A stretch of DNA of 64,000 bases from NCBI GenBank assembly GCA_051294375.1, contig CM119269.1, positions 4,497,098 to 4,561,097 on the forward strand, in the 5' to 3' direction. A model generated the notes under the pieces. It searched no databases and had not been told where the DNA came from. It worked only from the letters and a program-made list of their open reading frames with translations. Below, one piece after another: positions 33,793 through 45,320 of the stretch. Numbering within the stretch: position 1 is the stretch's first letter; each line of letters starts with the position of its first letter. Source of the stretch: Paraspadella gotoi (taxonomy: Eukaryota > Chaetognatha). Made by a program: the position numbers and the translations under genes.

Positions 33793-34926
33793 TCTTTCTG
33801 CAAATAGAAAAGATTCGATTTTTGTTTTCGTAGGACCACTTCTTCACGAACTTTAATAACTTACATATAATTCGGGTTTAAGTAATGTTTTTCCGATGGC
33901 TTTTCATCAGAAATTGCCAAATCATCTTCACAAACTGCTTTACAAATTAATACATTTAACGATTTTTTTTTCAGTAATTACATAGAAAGAAAAAGAGCAT
34001 AAACAAACTAAATCATAGAATAAGCAAGAATCACCAAAAATTTAAGCATAAGGAAAAAAGGTTTAAAACGCATATAACAGAAAAACAGAAAAACAAACTA
34101 AAACGTCAGAAGATGTTCGTCTTACTTCCAGTGACGTGCTGATATTCTCTTCCTCTTCTCCTTTCGTTAAACAAGGATTATCCTCTTCTTTTCTCAAATT
34201 CTTCTGTCAACTCGAAGCCGTAAACGAGACAAGGGCGGAGTACGGTTTATTCATTGGCTCTAATGCATTAAATTTATAAATATCAATTCACTTTGTATTA
34301 TAAAATTTTTCTTTTTAAATTTACAACCTCCAATGAAAAATTTTTTAAACAACTTTTTTAATCATTTCGTAAAAAGGTATAGAATAATGACTGTACTTTT
34401 TGTTTTCATCAAGAAGTGGAACAGAATGCACAAAATAGCATTTTTTTTTTCTGAAATAAAAAGGAGAAACAACAATATTATGCATTCGGTGAATTGGAAG
34501 TTAAGCGATTGTATGGTAATGGTCAACATTTAAAAATATAAATAGCATTTATTGTTTTATAAAATGTTCCAAGAACATTCAAATACTCAAAACGTAATTA
34601 AAAATTCTCTGCTCGCTTCCATCTGACATGAAAGCTCTTTGCTTTCATTTTCATTTTTGTATCTTGTATTTTGTTTCAATGTTGACTATTACTTGACATC
34701 TAATTCTTCAGAATTAGTAACATTGTTGTTTTCCTTTTTCCTTTCAGAAAAAAAAAACATTTATTTAAATAAAAAAATATTTTGTAGCATTTTGTTATTC
34801 AATTGAATATTTTAATAAAATTTTGAAAAAATTATATTCCTAATGGTCTCGTCACTCAGTTAATACCATTAATGATCTAAATTTAGGTTTGCATAATCTC
34901 CATCTCATTTGTTCAACTACCCAAGA
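33793..34926. other. Divergent promoter region between DAAM and the zinc-finger gene
   Basis: About 1.1 kb separating divergently transcribed genes; AT-rich with no coding signal. The TTTGCAG acceptor of the first DAAM coding exon lies at its left edge. Confidence 0.45.
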
Positions 34927-36062
34927 ATGTCAAATGAAGGTTTAAATATGAAAAGAAAATCATCGGGCGACTCCAAGGAAGAGGACGAACCAGAAGCCAA
35001 AAGAATGGAGAAGTCCGAAGATTTGGTCCTTGAAGCTAAAGTAGAAAGTGACAGCGGAATCACAACTGGTGGAGACAACGATGACGCTGATCAGATTCAG
35101 CCCGGGAAGTATGTTTTCTGTTTGGTTAAAAGAATAAGAATAGAAATAAACCAAATTAAAATTCTTTAGTAGGATTCTCGTCTCCATTGCTTCCAAAAGC
35201 CCTGAAAAATCAAACAAAGACTTTACAACTAATAAACCTTGCATATTAGAAGAGGATGGACAAGAAGAGAACGATTCTGATTTCAAACTAGATGAAAATG
35301 AAATAAAATCAATGAAAGCAGAAACTGGTGGCCACGATGATGAAAAAAATATTTGCGAAAGTTCAATTAATATTTTAAATAAAACAACTTTAGAGGAACC
35401 GACCGAAACTCCGGATATAATTTTTGCCTGCGACATTTGCGACTTTAAAGTATGTATTTTTGTATTTCTTTTTGTCATCTTTTCGTTTATTAATAGGCTT
35501 CTTTTTAACTTTAAGTTGGTCATTGGAGTCACCAGCTCATGACCCACAGGATATTTTTAACGCAATCGTTTAAATTAAAAGATTATGTCACGCAAATTAC
35601 TCTTAAATTCTAATAATTTTTTTTCGTTCATTCCCTCTCCAGGACACAATCGATAAAGTACGTAACCACAAGGCGTCTCGTCACGGGTCAGGATTGTCTC
35701 GACAACGCATCGGACTTAAGGTGGCGGTGGATTCGGGTCCCGCGAAAAAAAGGAAGTTCGTCGGTATTGACGAATACTTCTCCGTTGAGGACACCAACCG
35801 GATGAAATGTCGACAGTGTTCAATGATCCTCCAGACTAAATCAGTGCCCGACCACATAGTCAGGTGTAGCGGTAACAAGTTCTTCTGTGCGCTTTGTTGC
35901 AGCGGCTTTATCACTTCGGAACTGCTGCAACAGCATAAATTAGAGAACCATCACCAGTGTGAAATATGCGGGAGAGAATTTATCGACGCGGGAGACTTTC
36001 TTCAACGACATCAGGACAAATGCCGCAAGATGAAGGAACTGGCTTCGAAAATGGCACCCTAG
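34927..36062 (+). CDS. C2H2-type zinc-finger protein, family not recognised
   Basis: Exons 34927..35108, 35170..35449 and 35643..36062, 882 nt, 293 aa. The start is the ATG at 34927; an upstream in-frame TTG is ignored. The N-terminal 150 residues are acidic and Lys-rich and probably disordered, with the basic run MKRKSSGD. Four Cys/His modules follow: CDICDF with HKASRH, spanning the second intron; CRQCSMIL with HIVRC (C2HC-like); CALCCSGF with HKLENHH; and CEICGREF with HQDKC (C2HC-like). A nuclear localisation-like PAKKRKF lies between fingers 1 and 2. Two of four fingers ending in Cys rather than His is seen in some DNA- or RNA-binding and protein-binding fingers. Nuclear action is inferred. 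It is divergent from DAAM. Confidence 0.8.
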
Positions 36063-36791
36063 GAGATCTAAAGATATCCTCAAATATATTTTTCACGTTG
36101 AGCAAGTTTTTCATACATGATTCGAGTAATCTATTGTGCGTTATATTCGTTCATTTATTCATGCTTAAATGCTTTCTAATTTAGTCATGTAGAAGCTTTC
36201 AAAAATGGATTCATAATCAATCAGTTTTTATAATTAATATTTAATATAGTATTATAAAATATAATCTATTATAAACTACTTGAATGAAAACTACGAAACA
36301 AATTTGTTAAATAAAAATTGTTTTATCAATAACATAGATGATAGATGCATTTACAAATATTTTATATTGCTACATTAAAATGTTCCATTTAGTTTTTATA
36401 TTCCTCTAGCTTTCATCGTTGTCCATTTTTCTAATTGATTTCCTTTTCTCGTTTTCAAAAGAAATGAAATTATTTTGACTTTTTAATACTCAAAACTTGG
36501 AAATCGCCTCAACTCAAGAAATACTCATCGGTTTACCAATAAAAATCTCATGATCTCATTCTTTGAAAAAAGTACATAACATGCGTAAATCTCAGCATTA
36601 ATCCCTTTACCAAAGCACATTCTTCATCGCTCCTTATCTTCTTTGAGATCTCTGGCTGAATTAGGAAGCGCGATAGATCCATAAAAAAGATTTCATCATG
36701 CGAGAGTAATTATTTGAAAAAAAATTTTTAAAAATTATACGAAAGTTCCCGTATTCGTTGCGGTCGCTTGGTTTTCTTGGAATATTTCACG
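36063..36791. other. Non-coding stretch upstream of the receptor N terminus
   Basis: AT-rich 3' flank of the zinc-finger gene and presumed promoter of the receptor. No coding frame with splice support. Confidence 0.45.
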
Positions 36792-37629
36792 ATGAAATTC
36801 GTGTATCTCTTGGCCTTCGTTCTGCTCTTCCCCGATTGTTTGGCAACCCTGTCGGCTCAGAGTCCCAACACCTGCAGTCGCGACGTTCTAGTCGAGGAAG
36901 AATTCACAGTTCCCTACCACAAGCCCCATCAAATCACGACGACGACCTTTTGCTTGGCCAAGTGGCCGCCCGTCTGCACCCAAAAGAGGACGATCTACAA
37001 ACTCAGCTATCGAACCCAAACGCGAACTCGACTCCGGACTGACGTTTACTGTTGTCCTGGATACGCGGAACACGAAGACAGGTTTTTTTAAACTCTCAAT
37101 TCAAATGTTTATCATACGAAATATAATCCCATATTCGTTGAATTAGGTGCATCCCAGCTTGCGCAGAATCATGCTTCCGGGGAGATTGCGTGGAGCCGAA
37201 CGTGTGCCAGTGCGAAGCGGGATATCGCGGTCGACTGTGCGATTCCCTGTGTCGACCTGGGACGTTTGGGAAAAGGTCCTCTACAATTTCTTTGTTTAAG
37301 GCTTGTTCATTTGTTTATTGTAAGCAATTCCGATCATGCTTTTATATCCTTCTGTCACTTCCCCCCTCCTTCCTCTTTTTTCTTATTACTTGCTCTTGCC
37401 ATCGACCCCACTAAACAAAAAAATTGGCATAGTTTTTTCTGCATTTTTGATTGCCAATGATCTAGACTCTAATGGGTGCGTTAATAATTTTAAGGTGCGA
37501 AAGAGAATGCAAATGCGCAAACGGTGCTAGTTGCGATCCGACTTCTGGGGAATGTCTTTGCTCTGAAGGGTGGAGGGGAGTCACCTGCGAAGACAGTTGT
37601 CCCGAAGGCACTTACGGACCGGACTGCAG
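36792..37629 (+). CDS. MEGF10: Draper/MEGF10-type receptor, N-terminal part (signal peptide, EMI, first EGFs)
   Basis: Exons 36792..37081, 37147..37275 and 37495..37629. It starts with a signal peptide (MKFVYLLAFVLLFPDCLA). An EMI domain follows with its conserved cysteines: NTCSRD, TTFCLAKWPPVC, YKLSYRTQ and CCPGY. Then come the first EGF-like modules (CFRGDCVEPNVCQCEAGYRG; CANGASCDPTSGECLC). The EMI domain followed by many EGF repeats identifies the Draper/MEGF10/11/CED-1 group. The last donor is phase 2 (GACTGCAG/GTAAAT); no further EGF exon follows on the right. The exon at 17909 supplies the missing base (GPDC-R-FQCLC), so the gene continues 20 kb to the left, on the same strand. The ATG at 36792 is chosen because it opens the signal peptide; an upstream in-frame TTG is ignored. 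Confidence 0.9.
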
Positions 37630-39177
37630 GTAAATTCTAAGATAATATTTAATAATAATATTTAACAGCTTGTAAACTTAGTTACTCTGTAATTACTTAA
37701 TTTTCTTTTTCCGAATTTTTTTTTACAATTATTATTTTTACAATTTGAATAATGTTGCTTTTTAGCATAACCTAGTGATTAAGGCGGGCTAAAATTGAAC
37801 ACTTTTTTCAACATCTAGTTCTCTCAATCGATACTTAATCGATTTTTAATGCAACTTTTTGAATTAGTTCATAGGGTTTTTTCACTGAAACTTTTCAATA
37901 TTTATTAATATATAACAAATGACAATTTGCGTTTGCGACGATCTTGTAACGCTTTTGCGCATAAGTGGCGTAGTTGTCGTCGTCGTCGTCGGCGTTCCAA
38001 ATTATAGATCGCCTTTTTTATGATTAAATTTGGGTATATGAAGCTGAAAATTTATATACAGCTCCTCATCATCGATGTGCTTAAGGACAGTTATTAAATA
38101 TGTTTTGTTTACGTTTTATCAAAACAAACAAATTTAATCTTTTATTTCTTTGTTTCCTTCTCTCTCTCTTTTCTTTTTTAATTATATGTAGCTCTCTCTC
38201 TCTCTTTTCCCCAGTGCAGATTCATCGGGAAAAAAACGAATCTGCAGCTGGCTCTGCAGGGGCTCTTTCTTTTTCTCTCTTTTCTCCTGCTGCTTCTGCC
38301 TTTTGATTTCTTTTTTTTTTCTCTCTCTCTCTCTGCGTTTTTATTAAAAAAAAATTGAATTAGGATTGAACTCGTAAAATTAGGCATTGCATTCGTGCAT
38401 GTTATCATTTTGCTATCGCAACATCGGGTTTTTATTTCTTTTTTTTTTCTCAGGGGCTGCGTCTGCTGATCAGTTTATTTTTTGACAATGAAAAAGTGTT
38501 TTTTTTTTTCAGAAACTGTAACTTTAATTTTCCTCGGTACTTCATTTTTTTTTTTAATTGACAATCGCAAAATAAGTTTGGCAATAAATGGATTAAAAAT
38601 TAAAAAAGCCTAAAAAAATCGTCATCGTCATCATCATCATTGGCTGAATTTTATGATTTTTTCAAATTTTCATCAATAAAACAAAACAATTTTAAAAAGT
38701 TGTTTTGTTTTAAAACTTTTAAAGCTCTATCAGAATCTATTAAAAAAATTTTTAAATTAAAAAAAATTTACTTTATATAGTAATAAAATATTTTATAAAT
38801 GCTTCCGTGCGCTTATCTGTAAGATAAATCTTAAAATTTTATTTATTTTCATATTCTCTAACAGTCACATTACCATTATCTATTTGAGAGAACGACTAGT
38901 TTTCAACTTGTTCCGGCCTCATAGTGATAGTACCGTGAATTATATACCATTTTTTGTTTTTTATTCTCTCAGATTGTTATTGTTTTAAAAAGTTTTAGAA
39001 CGAGTTCTAGAAAATTTAGTTAAAATAGACATGTTTTTAATCTACAGTATTGCAATAATATTCATTATTCGTGTGCTACATACTATACAACGATATCGCA
39101 TCAAGCAAGTCACAACATGTAAATGACCGATGAGTATAACAATGAGAATTGTTAGTGTGAATCGTAAAAAAATTTTG
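37630..39177. other. Non-coding, low-complexity region at an inferred breakpoint
   Basis: AT-rich with (GTC)n near 37975, CT-rich tracts at 38160-38210 and 38265-38335, and a short hairpin (GCAGATTC/GAATCTGC) near 38217. No exon. The receptor should continue here but does not. Confidence 0.5.
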
Positions 39178-42100
39178 TTACACAGTTTCACGAAAAAAAA
39201 CTTTAGTCCTTGTGTATTCGACGTTACGGACGCTGCCGTATCCCGACGTCTCCTCGGAAATTAGAACTTTCCGGCTTTGTCCATCTGGACGACCTCCTAA
39301 AATTAAAAACGAATGTTAAAATTCATAGATATTTCATAATGAGGAAATTTGTGCAAAATCAAAAATCAAAATCAAGATTGTTTTCTTAATTTTTTTTTTC
39401 ATTCCCTATTTTGAATTAAAGTTAATCATGAGCTTTATAAAAAAAGATTTTTTTTAATTATTGGCTAGGATTGGGTTATGGCCTAAAGGTTTTCGGTACC
39501 ATATCTTGAGCTCTCCATAAACTCTTTAAATCGCCGAAAGTTGAAGCTCTTGCAGCTAGGCGCCGAGACCATGACGACGGCAACCATGATGAGGCAAGCT
39601 CCGCCAATCTGCGAAAAATAGAATTTGTTATTGGTCCAAAATGGCAATTTATAGTTTGTGCGTTCCCTCATTAATTTTTTTGATTTTCCTTTTGAAATCA
39701 AAAGCTCCCAGATAATGATTGTTCTAAAAGGTGTTAATAAAGAATTAAACCTGTCTAAGTTTGCTTTAAAACAAGGTGTGCTGATGAGCACTACCGCGAT
39801 CATAACTAACAACGCCCCAAGAATCTGTAAAAATGACTTTAGTTAGGTTTGGTGCAATAGTACAGTCTAATTAGTTGACAAACCTGTAATCCTTTCATAG
39901 CCTGACCAGCATATATCCAACCCCATCCGTATGTAAATGGAATTTCCAAAACCGAAATTAGTGAAACTGTTGATGGAGTGTGTTCTTTGCAGGCTACTGT
40001 TCTACAAAGACGTCCCAGGATGTCAAACCAAGCAATAAGAAAACATGCCACCAAATCTGTTGAATTTTAATATATTCTTTATACTCTATGTACGTAGATA
40101 CTTTTAGGTCTTTTTTTTAAAACTTACCAACAATAAAGAATTGAGTTATGTTTTCCATTGAAACCGTTTTATAACTGCCTCCAAAGAAAAATACGAATGG
40201 AGCAATAATTAAACCAGCGGGTACTATCATCACTTGCCAAACTGACCAATGCACATCGGGGCAAATATGTAAGAAGATGTATTGGAGTCCCGCAATAATT
40301 CCTAAAATGTTAGGTCCAAGTCATTCCAAAAACAAAAGAAGCGATCTTATGTAATAATATTTACCTGCAATAAGTGCTAATAAGTATGCAAGCATCAAAT
40401 GTGACCAATTTCCTTTGTCATCAGACTCAGGAAATCCTAAAAAGGTCGGTTGTGTGATTAATATAGCTCCAGCGACGGCAAAGAGCATAGTAAGTCCGTG
40501 ACTCAAAGTTATGCATTTCTTGTTCACGAAGGCTTCTACAATCGGGGTCCACAGCACCCTCATCGCAAAGAGACAGGCAGCATCACCTAATAATAAAATA
40601 TCAGTTTATTATAACCTTTTCAATCTTTTTCTTTTTTTGTTAAACCTGGCTTATGACAACTTTTAAATTTTTGCCAACCATTGAATTTACGTTTATAACT
40701 AAACCTAGTGCTATTTAATTCTGCTAAAATTTATTATTCTTGGTTTTACTTTCATTTAAGATTACCATGATGTAGCTAAATAAACATATATAAGATTTTT
40801 AACTGATTTGTTTAAGCTAAAATCTATAATAAGGCTTTAATAAACTAGTTTTCCATTTCAAAATTTTTTTGAGTCTAAACTAAACGAGAAAAATACAATA
40901 ACCCTAAACATAATATTCTTAACAAGTATATAACAAATTTTAAATGTGTTAAAATTGAAAAAATGGAGAATATTTTTTTAGTTATGTAAGCTATTAAATA
41001 TAGCATGAAACTAAAAAAATTATACAGGGGTGGGACCCTATATCGAGACAAAACTTAACGTCCTGCCCTGTCCGAACAATTTGAGATACAACAATGGAAA
41101 GTTTTTCTAGATTTTTATTTTTTCATTTTTCTTCCAAACCGCGTGGAGAAGACCGAGCAGTTGCTTTTGCTGCATCAAAAAAATCTTTATACCAAAGAAT
41201 TTCAAAACAATTAATATATCGTCTAAAAACTAAGAGAGAGTATCATACGAATATTTATTCAGATTTTAAAAATCATTAAGAGTTTTAGAATAATGATTTT
41301 TTAAACTTTGTCTCGATATATGGTCCCACTCTGTATATTGATACATATTTTCTGAAAGGATATATTTCAAATCGAAAAATTCCTAAATCGTCTTCCAAAT
41401 ATTTTTAGCAATCTTTTATTGGCAAAGACTTCTTAGAACCTATTTTATCATTACTGATCGAAATATGAAACTTGGTTCGTACATGTAATCGGATACAAAA
41501 TTATTAAAATGATTGCACCTGCACATACTTATAACATTTCCAATCAGTCCGTCAGTAAAATGTCGTTAATCTTTTGTAACTTCTACGCTTTCTACGGTTT
41601 CGCTTAACTAACTTCCCATTACATCTGCTCCCAATCACCGAATAACTCGTACGTGGCGAGTAAATCTTACGAGGAGGTCACGGAGGCCCGAAATATGGCA
41701 TTCCACAATTTCGGAAAGGGGGAACCGAACGAACGCATCATCTGCAACGCGTTGATGTTCCGGGTGCCTATCGTAGTGCAGCAAACAAGAACAACAAAAA
41801 GACTCCCGGCCCCGTAAGGCCGGGACGATCGCATAGAAAAGTATAAAAAATAATCTCGTTTTGCTTCTCGACTTAATTAGACGCTTATGTGGCTAAAATA
41901 CATCGATGAAGTAAAGCTTGGGCAAATGCGTTGCTTAATCGTATTTTTGGTTCTTTGCTCGTCTTAAAAGCGAGTGTCTTTATACAATTTTGGGTTATCA
42001 ATACTGCTTTGATTTGCCCAAGCCTATAAGTATAAATGCAGCCAAGTTTGTTTATATTTTTTCTGTTTTTTAGAATGTGTCTGGTTTGAAAAAGCAAAAT

Positions 42101-43330
42101 GTTTTTTTTTAACTTTGATTATATATAAACAATATATATAACTTTTATTCAAATCATATCCTACATCACTATATGATGACTGCACCTTTTTATATCAATC
42201 TTTAAAAAAAAACTCTTTCGAGCTTGTCTTTTCGTTGCGGTTGAAATTAAAATTAAAATTTTGTTTTGCTGACAGACAACGAATTTGTTTTATTTTCAAG
42301 AAGATAAACATACATGTTACGCTAATATGAAGGTGAAAAGAGGGCAACCGACAGTCGTATCAGGTCAAATATATAGACGAGTAGCCATAGGTATTTTTCT
42401 GAGATGATCATTTCCTGACCCAAGCGTGACAACTTCCGTCATACTGGTTTCTCAAAATCGTCTCTACCCTACCTTTGTCCGGAGAGAGGAAGCCATTTTG
42501 AGCTCTTTCTTTTTCTTATTTTTCACTTTCTTTTTTCACTTTTACTAAACCTGAAATCTTTCTTTTTAATTTTTCATTTTCACTCATTTCATTAAACTTC
42601 TCTAAATTATAATATTTAATAGGTTAATTTTACAGTTTAAATCTTGTGATAAAATTTAAGTTTAGATTTAAAAAAAAATATTGTCTACTTATATTGCTGA
42701 AACGTATTTTACTGTTTATAAATATCCATCTCTATCACTCTCTCTCTCCTTCAATACCAAGTCTGTGAAATTATTATTATTTTGCGCTGATGAAACATGT
42801 ATGTTTTTTCTTCTTAAAAATAAAACTAATTCGTGGTCTGTCAACAGATTAAAAATTTTCATTAATTTCTTTCATTTATTTTCTTAAATAAAGCTCTTAC
42901 CATTTTTAGCACTTGACCCTTGAACCCTTCGAGTTGCGTAAACTTAAATAAAATCTGTTGAATTTTTTTCGCATTCTTATAAAAAAATATGTTGGTACTA
43001 ACCTATTGGCGCGTGTTGAAACGCATAAGACATAAGAATAATTAGAAAGACATCGAAAAAACCAAAACAAAAGACGGAAACCCATTGCTTCGGTCCTTGG
43101 ATATTGAGATTTTTATGCGTGAATTTGAGGATCGGGCTCACGAATACGGTGTTTACGATAATAGCTCCGAATAAGATGAAAAAATTGTCGAAATGCTGTG
43201 AGACCAAGTCGCAGAGAACGTTGTAATAAGACCAGCAAAGCACGCAAAGTCCTCCAAATATGATTGACAACAATCGATGATGATCGAACACACTGAGAAT
43301 TTTTTTTTCAGTTTCTCCGAGTTCCTCCAT
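39178..43330 (-). CDS. SLC35-like drug/metabolite (EamA-type) transporter
   Basis: Multi-pass carrier of the drug/metabolite superfamily, probably nucleotide-sugar/SLC35-like; the substrate is unknown. Exons 43330..43003, 40586..40365, 40301..40128, 40056..39884, 39608..39500 and 39296..39178 give 1125 nt, 374 aa. It starts MEELGETEKKIL; TM segments include LLSIIFGGLCVLCWSYYNVL, FFILFGAIIVNTVF and FFDVFLIILMSYAF. The conserved junction APIGDAACLF then RVLWTPIVEAF matches the start of the second EamA repeat. Later segments are LTMLFAVAGAILIT, LMLAYLLALIAG and MIVPAGLIIAPFVFFFGG. The tail is hydrophilic. An alternative homologous exon lies at 39824..39751. The 2.4-kb first intron holds a TIR element and a GC-rich island. 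Confidence 0.85.
39751..39824 (-). CDS. Duplicated, possibly mutually exclusive exon of the SLC35-like gene
   Basis: It has a clean acceptor (TTTTTACAG/ATTCTT) and a donor (GACAG/GTTTAA). It encodes ILGALLVMIAVVLISTPC, clearly homologous to IGGACLIMVAVVMVSAPS of the next exon (39608..39500). Both start in phase 0 after the same upstream exon. It ends in phase 2 rather than phase 1, so it would shift the frame of the last exon and give a different C terminus (RRSSRWTKPE...). Confidence 0.55.
41025..41333. mobile_element. Tc1/mariner-like non-autonomous TIR element
   Basis: A 309-bp element flanked by TA on both sides. The left terminus is CAGGGGTGGGACCCTATATC then GAGACAAA; the right terminus, read in reverse complement, is CAGAGTGGGACCATATATCG then AGACAAA. 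Terminal CAG and TA duplication are typical of Tc1/mariner MITEs. The interior has no transposase. Confidence 0.85.
41580..41845 (+). other. GC-rich coding-like island with a perfect GC hairpin, in an SLC35-like intron
   Basis: A frame without stops reads CSQSPNNSYVASKSYEEVTE, then ARNMAFHNFGKGEPNERIIC and NALMFRVPIVVQQ, and stops shortly after. It is followed at 41804-41825 by TCCCGGCC-ccgtaa-GGCCGGGA, an 8-bp perfect stem resembling an intrinsic terminator but without a U-tract. GC content is clearly higher than the flanks. Identity is unknown: a gene fragment, an exon on the opposite strand to the host gene, or a transferred or contaminating fragment. Confidence 0.35.
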
Positions 43331-43685
43331 TATTGAGTCTTATTGTATTGTGGTTACTTGTTTTGTTTCCCTGCTAAAATAAATAATGATTTATAATATT
43401 TGTCCCGATTTCCAATAATACGATTTTTTCTCTGTTCATCGTAATTGCAACTAAGCCCGCAAGTGATTAAACCTCGGACGACGATCTTTGCCGAATTATC
43501 GAAGATTAGGGTATAGAAGAGTAAAGGTTTAAACTATAAATTAAATTACTTTTTTCTCTTTGAATGGGTCATTTCAACATATCTTTTTCAACCGTTGCAG
43601 AACTTTATTTTAAAAAGGTTAAAAGTAGTTAATTAGGAAGTTAAGTTTCCATGGTATATCCTTTCTTTTCGTTGTTGTATAGAGA

Positions 43686-43765
43686 TTTACAAAGAATTTT
43701 GAATTGTTACAACGATTTTATTATTAATAATAAAATCGTTGTAACAATTCAAAATTCTTTGTAAA
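43686..43765. repeat. Perfect 80-bp palindrome
   Basis: Two 40-base arms with no loop and no mismatch: the left arm begins TTTACAAAGAATTTTGAATT and the centre is ATTATT/AATAAT. Long perfect palindromes are unstable in replication, so this is recent or under conversion. Confidence 0.95.
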
Positions 43766-44104
43766 AGAAGTTAAGTTTATAAATTTTTATTTAAGAAAAT
43801 GTTGAACCCCTCTAGACCCCACGAGTCTTCGCTTTTCTCGCGAGAGGCGTATCGGGCTACTCGTCGAAAAAATCCGTCCAGAAAACCGAACCTAATTCGC
43901 AGAAGAACTGAAACAAAGCCCCTTCCTTTTTCCGCTGAACTTGGCTGGAGGCTTAGTTTGGCCAACGGATGATGGCTACGCGAAGGCTTACGGGCGAGAA
44001 TGGAATTTTCTCGAAGAACTCTCGATGAGATTGACCGACTTCGAGATAAAAGTTTTTTTCCCGAAGCGCGGGGCCCCTGGGAGAGGGTTAAAATCGGACA
44101 AAGG

Positions 44105-44105
<1 letters not shown>

Positions 44106-44187
<82 letters not shown>
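44106..44187 (+). repeat. (GA)n microsatellite, about 41 units
   Basis: Uninterrupted GA dinucleotide run. Confidence 0.98.
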
Positions 44188-44188
<1 letters not shown>

Positions 44189-45320
44189 CCCCACGGCGAA
44201 CTTCGAAGAAGTAGGACAGGTCTGCATTTCAACTCAGAAATTAAAACCCGGTTTTGAAGGACGTTCTGGCTGTTTCAGTGGAAAGTTCATAAGAGACATG
44301 GGGCGAGGCTCGTGGTTGATATTTAAGCGCTCGTAGGCTATTTAAGGCATGAAAACTTCTTTTTTTTCTTTAATCCTATAACTCCCTTGCCGGTCAAACT
44401 TTCATAAACATTTACCCTGACTTGTACCCCCGCCCCAAATGATCCCTTACACCATATCAGTATCACAAATTGAATTTTCTTAGAGTAATATCCTTATAAA
44501 ATCATAAAATAATATTTTTTTAAAGTTAAGAACACCGGTAAAATATGTTTATGTTATTTTTATGTTATAGCTTTGAAAGAGTTTATTGTATTTTCTATTT
44601 TCGTTGTGTTCCTATCATACAGAGAGTTAAAAAGTAAAGAATTTTGACCTTTTTTCCGTTTGATGCTAAAGACAGGAATTTTTGATATACATATTTAACT
44701 TTTTATGAAGAATCGGATTCTTCAAAACAATTAAAAAAAAAGTATTTTGAAAATTTACTATTTATAACGGTATTATTATAAATATATTGTATTTTATGAT
44801 TCTGTTCACCAATCAATATGAGAAAAATATTTTTTGTACTCTAAATATTCTTGTTTGTTCACTCAAATAAAAGTTTTGTTCCTGAGAGCTCCACTCTACT
44901 GAGTAGGGTCTATTCAGGAACGTTCTTGTTGCGTCGGAAAATGTATACCGAGTGTGAAAGAAAAATGAGTGGAGAGTTCTCTATAAGACACAATGAAAAA
45001 TAACGTGGCGAAACTGTCTCGTGCTGCATAACACATGTCCCCCAGTTGACATAATAGCTTATTCATAAATGAAGGGGGGGTAGAGGCGGACGGTGAGTCT
45101 CAAGGAGTTGGAAGGTTTAAGCAAATGAACGGAGTAAAAAGAAACTGACGTGGAAAAAGAATTCCGCCAAGGGACGATAGACCATCAAATAAAGAGCAGT
45201 GAATTCGTTGACGTCACCTGAATCAAAATGTTCGAAATTAAAATCAAATAACACATGTGGTCATCCACTCCTCAGTGAGTCGAGAATTTAAGAAATAAAC
45301 ACTATTAAAACGGGTAATGG

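Larger units (their letters stand above)
43331..45320. other. Intergenic region with palindrome and GA microsatellite
   Basis: No gene is supported; the frames at 43777-44336 are translations of the (GA)n repeat and its flanks. A small hairpin with GTTCCTGA/TCAGGAAC arms lies at about 44878-44922. Confidence 0.5.

Noticed and set aside
43777-44336. Frames of 80-150 codons with (RE)n or (SL)n runs
   Set aside because: They are driven by the (GA)n microsatellite; no splice or start context and no family.
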